Shown: piece after piece, positions 8,223 through 15,746 of the stretch
Layout of the letters: each line of letters starts with the position of its first letter
Numbering within the stretch: position 1 is the stretch's first letter
NCBI GenBank assembly: GCA_019894875.1
Contig: JAGXNR010000020.1
Span: 1 to 40,841 of the forward strand
Length of the DNA: 40,841 nucleotides
From: Promethearchaeota archaeon
GTDB taxonomy: Archaea > Asgardarchaeota > Lokiarchaeia > Sigynarchaeales > SOKP01
Reading direction: 5' to 3'
The notes under the pieces: model-generated
The model's input: only the letters and a program-made list of their open reading frames with translations
Told to the model about the DNA's origin: nothing
Databases searched by the model: none
Program-made: the position numbers and the translations under genes

Positions 8223-8261
8223 TTTTAGGGATTTAGAAAATCGAGAATTTAATCCCTAAAA
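8223..8261. promoter_or_regulatory. Perfect 11-bp inverted repeat just upstream of a membrane-protein gene
   Basis: TTTTAGGGATT and AATCCCTAAAA are exact reverse complements, separated by 17 bases that themselves contain an AAAT/ATTT pair. The right arm ends 21 bases before the ATG at 8283. It could act as an operator overlapping the transcription start, or as an RNA hairpin in the leader. Confidence 0.6.
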
Positions 8262-8282
8262 CAAGTTGAAACATAGATAATT

Positions 8283-8789
8283 ATGAGTGATGTACGACCC
8301 AGAAAAAATAATCTGGAAGTTGAAGAAAGAAGAGATAACATAAATATCAATTCAAGAGAAATACTTGAAAAGTTTTCTAGATTAAAGGAAGAGAATCAAT
8401 CCTTAATTAATGAAAGTAGAATTTTAAAAGAAATAGTTTTAAAGACAACAAAGAAAAATCATCAAATATTAAAAGGAGAGAGTAATGATGTTCAAACTCA
8501 TAAAAACATAAAACTCAAGAAAAGTTTCTATTTTCAAATAATATTAGGAATTGGGATAATTGTTTTATCAATGGGATTTCATATTCTCTATTTATCAGTA
8601 ACAGATTGTTTATTATTTCAAGAAGGTGATCCCGGTTGTTTTTATAAAAGTTGGATGGGTATTAAAATTCATGCCAGTTTTTATCTTGATCTTATGTTGT
8701 ATTCAATAATCATATGTGTGTCTATTTTAATTATTTTAACAATTAGAAACTTGTTTGCTAAGAAATCATTAGGTACGTATTCTTATTAA
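8283..8789 (+). CDS. Small membrane protein: N-terminal coiled coil plus two transmembrane helices
   Basis: A 168-residue protein. Residues about 20-60 are charged and heptad-like (REILEKFSRLKEENQSL), presumably cytoplasmic. Two hydrophobic helices (about 82-102 and 133-154) enclose a short external loop with two Cys residues (CLLFQEGDPGC) that could form a disulfide. A short Lys-containing tail follows. I do not recognise the family. Its start sits just beyond a perfect inverted repeat. The flippase gene downstream is convergent, ending 57 bases away. Confidence 0.7.
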   Translation: MSDVRPRKNNLEVEERRDNININSREILEKFSRLKEENQSLINESRILKEIVLKTTKKNHQILKGESNDVQTHKNIKLKKSFYFQIILGIGIIVLSMGFHILYLSVTDCLLFQEGDPGCFYKSWMGIKIHASFYLDLMLYSIIICVSILIILTIRNLFAKKSLGTYSY

Positions 8790-8845
8790 AAAAGAAGCCC
8801 TTATCTTCTGTAGTACCATTGGAAGTTAACTAAAATCTTATATTT

Positions 8846-10594
8846 TTATTTCTTTACCAAAACTAATTTATCTTTTTCAGAAACAATTTTATCTTTATTT
8901 AATGGACTGAAATTATATGTAATTTTCATAGTGTTTACTAATAAATTCCCTACAAATTTTAGTTTCAATGTGGTAAATAAATCATTAATCATTTGAAGAT
9001 CTTCTGGTATTGATACACCAAAGAAAGGGTTTAGGAACAAATATATTATAGCGCCTAAAATTATGCCAAAAAATAGTGTTATCGTGTTAATAAAAGGAAA
9101 GATCCATAAAAAAAAGAATAAAATCAATAAATTCGGGATTAATCGATAAATTCTAAGTCGGTAATTTATGCTTAGCTTTTTTTGTAGTTGAATTAATGTA
9201 TAGGGTAATAAAAACAATGATGAGATCAACATAACAATCCCTATACCCAGTAATCCAAAAAGTAAAATAAAAATCGGAGATAAGGCAGATATCATTATAA
9301 ATGTTATTAAAAAGCCTCTTGCTGCCGATTGACCATTTCCAGATCCTATTAGAGCATTCCCAAATAAGGTAGAGTATCCATAAATAAATTGACCTATGAT
9401 GATTAGAATAAATAAAATTCGTGCCATTGAATACATTTCTATATTAAGTGTCCCCCCGGTAAAAAACAAATCTCTATGTAAATACAGTAATAATTCTCCT
9501 GAAAGAGCAACCATGGCGGTAAGAAAACCTAGAGCTAAGATGCTTGAGATCCTTGTTGAATCATTGATTGAATCTTCAATGGTTTTATGACGGTTTTTAG
9601 CGTAAGCCTCAGCAATTTCAATATTTAATGGTGCAGAATAATATAATATTACTGTTTTGACCGCACCATATGTCATTAACACCGTTAACAAGCTTAATGC
9701 ATATCCTTGATATGCAGAATCCGTAAAAATTGCTAAATATATCGCAGCAAAGAAAAAAAGAATATCTTCAAAAAATTTTGAATTTTGAATATTTGTAAGC
9801 ATTGAAAATAGAGAATTCTTTATATACAACCAAATTTGATTTTTTTCAATTAGTTCTCTAATATTTGGGGAGGCTCTGGTTTTCATAGTTCTTGTTCTTA
9901 GACTTGCCTTAATAATATCTTTAATCGAATAGGGGGTAACTTTAATAAAAAAATATCCCAATAAAATTGTAGTGGAGAGATTAAAGAATGGATAAAAAGC
10001 AAACCAAAAAGGATTAAAATTAAAAGTCATAAAGAGAAAACCCCAACCCAATAGAAAAATCCCGTTGAATATCGATAAAAACGCTATTATATCATATCTA
10101 TTCTTAATTTCTAAACCGATTTGAAATACAAAGTTGCTATGTATTAGAATAGATGAAAATCCTGAAGCAAAAATACATTCTCTTAATAACTGGTTTGTGA
10201 TAACAGACCCTAATGCAAAGGGTATTGTAATCATCACCACTCCTAACCCTAAACCTATTAAAAATAATATTTTTGAATAAGTTACACTTTTTAAACGTCC
10301 CAATTCTTCATCAATAACAAATGCGGTTTTGATTTCCGCAATGAAATATCGGGAGACGCCTATACCGATTAATCCAACAATACCATTTATGGCGGTTGTA
10401 AGACCAAAATATTTTAATCCCTCCCAACCAGTAGCTAATATTATAAAAATCCATATACAACCGGCATTTATTAATGCAAAAAACATATAAAGAGATCCAG
10501 ATGTTATAACTCGTGAACTCCCTTCTTGTTCAAAAAATCTTCGAGATTTGGAAAAATCAATCTTTAATTCTTTTCTCTCTTTTGTTTTTTCCAT
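8846..10594 (-). CDS. MOP-superfamily flippase-like protein (polysaccharide/lipid-linked oligosaccharide exporter)
   Basis: A 582-residue protein with about 14 hydrophobic helices. It has a helix-rich N-terminal half with GLIGIGVSRYF near residue 75, and a later GSGNGQSAARGF, typical of Wzx/MATE-like proteins that flip lipid-linked sugars or export lipids. Length and pattern fit polysaccharide-biosynthesis flippases, perhaps for N-glycan or surface polymers. Substrate cannot be inferred. The N-terminus is a charged, Lys/Glu-rich segment of about 25 residues before the first helix. No glycosyltransferase genes lie in the window. It is convergent with the small membrane protein. Confidence 0.75.
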   Translation of the reverse strand: MEKTKERKELKIDFSKSRRFFEQEGSSRVITSGSLYMFFALINAGCIWIFIILATGWEGLKYFGLTTAINGIVGLIGIGVSRYFIAEIKTAFVIDEELGRLKSVTYSKILFLIGLGLGVVMITIPFALGSVITNQLLRECIFASGFSSILIHSNFVFQIGLEIKNRYDIIAFLSIFNGIFLLGWGFLFMTFNFNPFWFAFYPFFNLSTTILLGYFFIKVTPYSIKDIIKASLRTRTMKTRASPNIRELIEKNQIWLYIKNSLFSMLTNIQNSKFFEDILFFFAAIYLAIFTDSAYQGYALSLLTVLMTYGAVKTVILYYSAPLNIEIAEAYAKNRHKTIEDSINDSTRISSILALGFLTAMVALSGELLLYLHRDLFFTGGTLNIEMYSMARILFILIIIGQFIYGYSTLFGNALIGSGNGQSAARGFLITFIMISALSPIFILLFGLLGIGIVMLISSLFLLPYTLIQLQKKLSINYRLRIYRLIPNLLILFFFLWIFPFINTITLFFGIILGAIIYLFLNPFFGVSIPEDLQMINDLFTTLKLKFVGNLLVNTMKITYNFSPLNKDKIVSEKDKLVLVKK

Positions 10595-10671
10595 AAATTA
10601 CACGCTTTCTCACGACTTATGATCTAACATGAATTTTCTAATTTAAAAAAAGTTTTACTTAAAGTTTAATA

Positions 10672-10688
10672 ACCTTTGAAGAAAAGGT
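10672..10688. repeat. Short perfect inverted repeat in an upstream region
   Basis: ACCTTT and AAAGGT are separated by five bases, within the 187-base region between the divergent flippase gene and the Cys-rich mini-gene. It may be a regulator half-site pair. The arms are short, so chance cannot be excluded. Confidence 0.3.
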
Positions 10689-10781
10689 GGAAAATTACCT
10701 TATTTATCTAATAATAGAAGATTTTTTTATAGAAAATAGTTTATATTGATTATTTTTATTACATTAAATAGGTTGAGTTAT

Positions 10782-10955
10782 ATGAGTGAAGAAGAAATTA
10801 TATGTGAAAACTGCGGGGAAAATTCTAACACACTAATATTTGAATGTGGAGATTGTAACAATCCCCTTTGTGATATGTGTGCTAATATTTGTAAGAATTG
10901 TGGAAGTCACTACTGTGATAGCTGTTATCATGATCATAAGAAAAACTGTAAGTAA
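10782..10955 (+). CDS. 57-residue Cys-rich zinc-binding mini-protein
   Basis: Eleven cysteines, almost all in CxxC pairs (CENC, CGDC, CDMC, CKNC, CDSC), plus a YHDH motif, indicate at least two or three zinc sites in a B-box/RING/treble-clef-like arrangement. The start is the ATG at 10782 (MSEEEIICENCG). The upstream ATT-rich leader codes an odd hydrophobic stretch and is unlikely to be translated. Its stop directly abuts the ATG of the DUF123 gene, so the two are translationally coupled. Function is unknown; a role as a nucleic-acid or protein-binding adaptor for its partner is inference. Confidence 0.75.
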   Translation: MSEEEIICENCGENSNTLIFECGDCNNPLCDMCANICKNCGSHYCDSCYHDHKKNCK

Positions 10956-11366
10956 ATGAAAGGATCATATATTCTAGTTATTTATCTTCCTGAAAAAGTA
11001 GAAATCCAAGTGGGGTTCCTTGGGGAATTATTATTTAATCAAGGATTTTACTTATATATAGGTTCTGCGATGGGAAAACTAGGATCTTCTACGTTATTAA
11101 ACCGAGTAAAAAGACATGTTCAACCTACAGAGGATAAAAAAGTTCATTGGCATATTGATTATTTATTAAATCATAAAAGAATTGTATTTACCCAAATATA
11201 TTTAATTCCTTCCCTCGAACGGTTAGAATGTATTATTGCTAAAGATTTAATAAGATTAACTGACGACTATATTAAGAATTTTGGATCTTCTGATTGTAAT
11301 TGCCAGAGCCATCTGTTTTATATTAAGGATTTTAAAGGATTTGGTATATCAAAGAAATTCATATAA
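10956..11366 (+). CDS. DUF123 (COG1833) GIY-YIG-like nuclease family protein
   Basis: A 136-residue protein with GSYILVIYL at the N-terminus and FYLYIGSAMG near residues 31-40, which together form the GIY-YIG core. It also has LLNRVKRH, then HWHIDYLL (64-71), and a C-terminal CNCQSHLFY. These are the features of the DUF123 family, found as stand-alone proteins or fused to endonuclease III, and related to Uri-type nucleases. A role in DNA repair or processing is suggested by family only. It starts immediately after the Cys-rich gene with no gap, and overlaps by 8 bases the end of a convergent membrane-protein gene. Confidence 0.85.
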   Translation: MKGSYILVIYLPEKVEIQVGFLGELLFNQGFYLYIGSAMGKLGSSTLLNRVKRHVQPTEDKKVHWHIDYLLNHKRIVFTQIYLIPSLERLECIIAKDLIRLTDDYIKNFGSSDCNCQSHLFYIKDFKGFGISKKFI

Positions 11367-11859
11367 GAAAAAATATGATAATTATAGCTAGGACAACAAT
11401 AATAAGAATTTCGATTAGTATCCCTCCTTTCTTATAATTCCATTTGGGAAGCCAATAAAATAATTTGTTTCTTGTTGCATCAACAATTCGATGAAAATAA
11501 TATTTTTCACCCCAATTAGTCTCTGGTATAATTTTCCTCTTCCTGTTTTGAATAGGTCTTAAAATACACCAATCCCAAAGGTCCATGATATTCCCCATTA
11601 GCATAGAAAACCAGAATGGGATCATAAAGATAAGAATAGATACAATTGATAGGGTATAAATAATCACATGCCAAATAAGCCAAAATTTATCTTTCTGGAT
11701 TTCTGGGGTATGGTATGTGATTATACCTATGGCATCAGTAAAGATATGAGATATAAAAGCAAGAAATATTGTCAATATAATATTGAGAGGGAAAAATACG
11801 AATTTAAAACATAAAATTTGAATAATAACCGCAAATAGATTGTGAGTGATTGTTTCCAA
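11359..11859 (-). CDS. Small integral membrane protein (YdjM-like?)
   Basis: A 166-residue protein with an N-terminal ETITHNLFAVI, then AFISHIFTDA, and three or four hydrophobic helices, plus a final strongly hydrophobic C-terminal segment. The HxxSHIxxD-type arrangement loosely recalls the membrane-bound YdjM/DUF457 hydrolase-like family, but the match is weak. A soluble Trp/Tyr/Lys stretch lies about residues 105-140. Start chosen at the ATG at 11859. The tail overlaps the DUF123 gene on the other strand by 8 bases. Confidence 0.55.
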   Translation of the reverse strand: METITHNLFAVIIQILCFKFVFFPLNIILTIFLAFISHIFTDAIGIITYHTPEIQKDKFWLIWHVIIYTLSIVSILIFMIPFWFSMLMGNIMDLWDWCILRPIQNRKRKIIPETNWGEKYYFHRIVDATRNKLFYWLPKWNYKKGGILIEILIIVVLAIIIIFFLI

Positions 11860-11986
11860 TATTATACTCTCCCTAAAACCTCTTGTTTATTTTTTCTAAA
11901 GTAATCAAAATCCTTAAAATTTTTTAAACTTGCAATTGAATTTTATTTATCAGAAATCAAAATTAGTAAATAAAAAGTGTTTGAAA

Positions 11987-12925
11987 ATGGGAATGTTAGA
12001 AGGAAAAGTTGCTGTAATTACAGGGGCAGGTCGCGGTTTAGGACGTGAGGAAGCCTTATATTTCGCCAAAGAGGGTTGTAATTTAGTTGTAAACGACTTA
12101 GGCGGAAGTTTTGATGGAAGTGGCGCTGAAACTAAAGTTGCAGATGAAATTGCTGAAGAATGTAAAAAATTGGGCGTAAAAGCTGTAGGAAACTATGATT
12201 CTGTAACCGATTTTAATAAAGCTAAAGCTATGATTGATCAAGCAGTGTCTGAATTCGGGAAGCTGGATATTGTAGTAAATAATGCAGGAATTCTTCGAGA
12301 TCGTATGCTCTTTAATATGACAGAGAAAGAATTTGATGATGTTATGGCCGTTCATATGAAAGGCACGTTTAATATGACTCGACATGTTGCAGCATATTAC
12401 AGAGAACAAGGAAAGGCCGATCCTGAAAAAGGAAACTTTGGGAGAGTAATTAATACCGCATCTGATGCTGGTTTGTTAGGAAATGTAGGTCAGACTAATT
12501 ATGGGGCTGCAAAAGCCGGTATTGCGGCATTTACAAATATTGCCTCAATGGAATTAAAAAAATATGCTACAGTTAATTGTATTGTACCGGTAGCCAGAAC
12601 ACGACTTACGACAGATGCAACTCCTAGAATGGTCGGTACTATGAGTATGAAAGATAAGAGTGGATTTGATATTTTTAATCCCGCAAATGTTGCTCCTTTA
12701 GTTGTGTTTCTAGCTTCAGATAAAGCAAGCGAGATTAATGGAGAAGTTTTTAGAGTTGTGGGTGACCGTGTCTTTTCATTAAATGGTTGGACTACTTATA
12801 AACAAATTAATAACAATGGTGAAAAATTCACACCTCAAATTTTAGCTGAGCGTGTTGGGAAGGAGCTATTAGAAGGAAAACCTAAAAAAGAAACTTTAAC
12901 AAGTTCACTTGCTTCACTAATGTAA
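11987..12925 (+). CDS. Short-chain dehydrogenase of the MFE-2-like 3-hydroxyacyl-CoA dehydrogenase type
   Basis: A 312-residue NAD(P)-dependent oxidoreductase. TGAGRGLG near the N-terminus is the cofactor-binding motif, NNAGIL stabilises the fold, and the catalytic Ser, Tyr and Lys are present in TASDAGLLGNVGQ and NYGAAKAG. The VVNDLGGSFDGSG and GFGRV-like NFGRVINTA blocks resemble peroxisomal MFE-2 dehydrogenases acting on 3-hydroxyacyl-CoA. The start is the ATG at 11987, shortly before the Rossmann motif; upstream codons are not protein-like. About 60 C-terminal residues after the core (from VVGDRVFSLNGW) also match this family. It may work in fatty or aromatic acid turnover with the crotonase operon. 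Confidence 0.88.
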   Translation: MGMLEGKVAVITGAGRGLGREEALYFAKEGCNLVVNDLGGSFDGSGAETKVADEIAEECKKLGVKAVGNYDSVTDFNKAKAMIDQAVSEFGKLDIVVNNAGILRDRMLFNMTEKEFDDVMAVHMKGTFNMTRHVAAYYREQGKADPEKGNFGRVINTASDAGLLGNVGQTNYGAAKAGIAAFTNIASMELKKYATVNCIVPVARTRLTTDATPRMVGTMSMKDKSGFDIFNPANVAPLVVFLASDKASEINGEVFRVVGDRVFSLNGWTTYKQINNNGEKFTPQILAERVGKELLEGKPKKETLTSSLASLM

Positions 12926-12945
12926 AGTTTAAATCTTAATTTTAC

Positions 12946-12955
12946 TTTTTTTTTT
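12946..12955 (+). terminator. T-rich tract with nearby imperfect hairpin
   Basis: A run of ten T residues about 20 bases after the SDR stop. It is followed by an imperfect CTTCATTC/GAATGAGAAG hairpin (about 12971-12994) shared with the convergent gene, so it may stop transcription from both directions. Confidence 0.4.
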
Positions 12956-13005
12956 AATTTCAAAAAAGGACTTCATTCTGGATGGAATGAGAAGCTATAA
13001 TTTTT

Positions 13006-13464
13006 TTACTTTTTAATAAGATCGTCATAAAAATCATCATCTAGTGTTTCTTCTTCAGATTCTCCTTTTACTTCTTTATACATAAAATAGGTTCCAATGA
13101 GTGCTCCCCCTATTATACCAATAACTAATACGGAAATAAGTAAATTCACAAGATATAAGAGTAAAGCTAGAATATTAAGACCAAACAAAATCAATAGGAA
13201 TAATGACATAAAAACCGAAGACAAGATGCCCCCAAGAATTCCTACAATTACAGCATATTTTAAGAATGCTTGATGTGGTTCTCGATTTATTAAAGTAAAA
13301 ATTACACCAAAAATTGTCCCTAATGCAAATTGGATATCATTAGAAAGGATGTATCCCCCGAATTGAAATCCTGTGGCAAATGAAATTATTATAAAAGATG
13401 TAAAAGTTATAATAACAGATATTGTAATACCCCAACTTACATTCCTTTCTTTAATTATAGAAAT
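13006..13464 (-). CDS. Four-helix membrane protein apparently starting at an ATT codon
   Basis: The ATG/GTG/TTG-started frame covers only the last 72 residues (TTG at 13224), but the same frame is open upstream to a TAA at 13467-13465. The first codon after it is ATT, preceded by GTGA with 5-base spacing. Translated from there, the protein has 152 residues, beginning MSIIKERNVSWGI if the ATT is read as Met. It has hydrophobic helices near 13-30, 37-60, 71-99 and 100-120, and an acidic tail (EEETLDDDFYDDL). The Gly-rich helices resemble DUF5518-like small archaeal membrane proteins. Alternatives are a frameshift or lost start codon. No function can be assigned. Confidence 0.55.
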   Translation of the reverse strand: MSIIKERNVSWGITISVIITFTSFIIISFATGFQFGGYILSNDIQFALGTIFGVIFTLINREPHQAFLKYAVIVGILGGILSSVFMSLFLLILFGLNILALLLYLVNLLISVLVIGIIGGALIGTYFMYKEVKGESEEETLDDDFYDDLIKK

Positions 13465-13646
13465 TTAAATCACTTCTTCTAATTGTTAAATAACTGCTTA
13501 AATTAAGAAAAAGAAAATAGAATTAGTTAAGTATATTATTATTTTTATAAGTTAAAGAATGACAAATAGCTTTTTTAATTAGGATTTGTATATATAATTA
13601 CATCTTAACTAATAATAATTTAATATCTCACTACAACAAAATTGGA

Positions 13647-14009
13647 ATGAGTCAGATGAGTGAAAGGTTAACAGAAATCCTTGTATCTTTAAAGGCAATC
13701 AAAGGAGTTCATGGGGCTGCTCTTATCGAGAAATTTGGCCTAATTAAAGGAAGTGCTCTGCCAGGATGGGTAGATCCTGAAGCTGTGGCTGCCATGGTCA
13801 CTTTAATTTTAAAAACAAGCCAAAGAGCCACAAAAGAATTAGAACAAGGACAATTTTTTAGTGCCATTATTGAATCTGAGAAAGGAAAAATACTTTTTAG
13901 TGAGATCGAGGGAAACATTCTCACAATAATTACCACTAAAGAAGCTAAATTAGGTATAATAAATTTAAAATTGGATGCGGCCAGTACAGAACTCAAAAAG
14001 TTTTTATAA
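13647..14009 (+). CDS. Roadblock/LC7 (MglB-like) domain protein
   Basis: A 120-residue protein that is one roadblock/LC7 domain: an N-terminal helix (ERLTEILVSLKAIKGV), strand and loop GAALIEKFGLIKGSALP, then a helix with MVTLILKTSQRATKEL and the antiparallel strands FFSAIIESEKGKILFSEI and NILTIITTKEAKLG. In bacteria MglB-type roadblock proteins act as partners or regulators of MglA-like GTPases, and in archaea they pair with small GTPases. An MglA-like GTPase lies 21 kb away at 34828-35442, so a functional link is possible but not shown. Start at 13647; an alternative ATG lies three codons downstream. Confidence 0.85.
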   Translation: MSQMSERLTEILVSLKAIKGVHGAALIEKFGLIKGSALPGWVDPEAVAAMVTLILKTSQRATKELEQGQFFSAIIESEKGKILFSEIEGNILTIITTKEAKLGIINLKLDAASTELKKFL

Positions 14010-14027
14010 TTTTTTTCCTCTTTTTTT
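14010..14027 (+). terminator. T-rich convergent terminator
   Basis: Two T runs (seven and eight T) separated by CCTC lie immediately after the roadblock stop and before the end of the convergent lysS-like gene, consistent with termination of the plus-strand transcript. Confidence 0.45.
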
Positions 14028-14041
14028 CAGGTTTCACACGT

Positions 14042-15703
14042 TTAATTACAATTTCCGGCATCATGAAGTCTATTTATAACCCAATCTTTATCTAGTGTTG
14101 CTAGAAATGGTGCAAATCGAGGTCCTCTTGTATTCCCGAGAAATGTTTGGTAAAGAATTTGGAAAAATTTAGTCATCTCCTTTCTTGATAGTCCTTCCTT
14201 TTCCTTTAAAGCCATCATTTCTTTCTTTATTCCCTCTTCTGTCCATTTCGTTTTTTCGAGAGTTTCTGCTAAATCCCCCATTAAGTTTCGTATCTTGATA
14301 TCATATTCCTTTAGAATATCTTTTGAAAAATGTTCTTCCAATCTAATTCTCAAATGATCTGGGGCATATTTCGAATTTATCCAGTTTCGTCCATGCATCA
14401 AACGTAACTGGATGTGATCGGTGATTTCCTTTGAGGGTTTTTCATTTAAAATTTCAGTATCAATTAATTTTTGAATGGCCTGTGAAATCCCTTCTTGATC
14501 TGGAGTTGTTAATTGAGATAATATTATTGCATGTTGGTAATCCAATTGAAATCCTCGGTATTTTGGAGGATTATTATAGAAAACTATTTCATAGCTTCTC
14601 TTTATCGAATGAAGTTCGGTGGGGTCTTCAAATTTCTCAATCCCATAGTAAATCCTCTGAGCGCGGTCGTATTCTGAAATGTAACTAGGAACTTTATCTA
14701 ATCCAAGTATAATTCGTCTTCTTGGCGGGGTTTTAAGATAAAGATACTTAAGAACTTCTGGCTCGGCAAACTCAATCCAGTTAGCGGGTGTAAATCCTAT
14801 AAAACCAGAACCTGTCATATCCCCATAATCTGTTCGACCTTCTGAATAACCAACCCATTCATTCCAGAATCCATAAGGACTCTTGTGATGTAAAACTGTT
14901 TCTATTATTTCTATACAACTATCTCTTGATCCTCCTGGTGTTGCATGATCTTTTCCATAAGGTTCAAAATGAATATTAAGAACATACCAGATGGCCAGCC
15001 ACTCAAGGCGCCAAGTCAATTTGCCTTTACTTATATCGGACCATCCATCATGCTTACACTCATTGCAGGAATAATGAACTTGATATGTTTCCAAATTAAC
15101 TTCTAAAGCCTTTGATGTCCCTATTCGATTACAAGATTCACAGAATGGATTTATAGGTATCCAATCCTCAGGGAAAGGATTTTCTTTTCTATATTTGTTT
15201 ATAATTTTTCTAATTTGGTCTCTTTTGTTAATTAACTCAATTACCACTTTCTTCATTTTTTCTTGCTGATACAATTCATGAGTACGAATTATTTCTATAT
15301 CACGAGCAAATCTGGGTAAAGGATCACCAAAATCTTTCCAGTAATAATCTACCCATGATATATTTGGATTTGATGGAGAAGGAACCTCAATTAGACGCCA
15401 ATTTTTATATTTTTCTGCTTTCTTTGGGTTTGGATACAAATTTAATTGCGTTTCTTTACCCTTCCAAGGATCAGCGGTATATAAAATTAAATTGTGTGTA
15501 GCTTCATAACCTTGTGATTGAAGTTCGTTTACAACAGCATTAGCATGAATTATTTCACCTCTTAGATTTCCGACATGACAAAAACCCGATATTGAGAGAC
15601 CACAGTTACAGTTAAAACTTTTAACTTCTGGCCAATTCTCAATTATTTTAGATGTTAACTTATCAACCCAATGCTCTGGTTTTTTTTCCGATTTTTCACT
15701 CAT
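14042..15703 (-). CDS. lysS: Class I lysyl-tRNA synthetase-like protein with degenerate KMSKS motif
   Basis: A 553-residue protein that aligns along its length with archaeal class I LysRS: HWVDKL near the start, SGFCHVGNLRGE with the class I HVGN signature (43-46), a CESC/CNEC zinc pair, GKDHATPGGSRDS, SEYDRAQRIYYG and a C-terminal NTRGPRFAPFLATLD. Family enzymes attach lysine to tRNA. In the KMSKS position, however, it reads DMTGS (295-299), and both lysines needed for stabilising the ATP transition state are absent. The N-terminal nucleotide-binding DD motif is also altered. It may be a divergent but active enzyme or a paralogue with another task. SD GGAAGGA precedes the ATG. It is the last gene of the asnS-gatA-gatB operon. 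Confidence 0.8.
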   Translation of the reverse strand: MSEKSEKKPEHWVDKLTSKIIENWPEVKSFNCNCGLSISGFCHVGNLRGEIIHANAVVNELQSQGYEATHNLILYTADPWKGKETQLNLYPNPKKAEKYKNWRLIEVPSPSNPNISWVDYYWKDFGDPLPRFARDIEIIRTHELYQQEKMKKVVIELINKRDQIRKIINKYRKENPFPEDWIPINPFCESCNRIGTSKALEVNLETYQVHYSCNECKHDGWSDISKGKLTWRLEWLAIWYVLNIHFEPYGKDHATPGGSRDSCIEIIETVLHHKSPYGFWNEWVGYSEGRTDYGDMTGSGFIGFTPANWIEFAEPEVLKYLYLKTPPRRRIILGLDKVPSYISEYDRAQRIYYGIEKFEDPTELHSIKRSYEIVFYNNPPKYRGFQLDYQHAIILSQLTTPDQEGISQAIQKLIDTEILNEKPSKEITDHIQLRLMHGRNWINSKYAPDHLRIRLEEHFSKDILKEYDIKIRNLMGDLAETLEKTKWTEEGIKKEMMALKEKEGLSRKEMTKFFQILYQTFLGNTRGPRFAPFLATLDKDWVINRLHDAGNCN

Positions 15704-15746
15704 TTTTTCCTTCCCATTTAAACTCTATTTTAAAACCTTATAAAAA

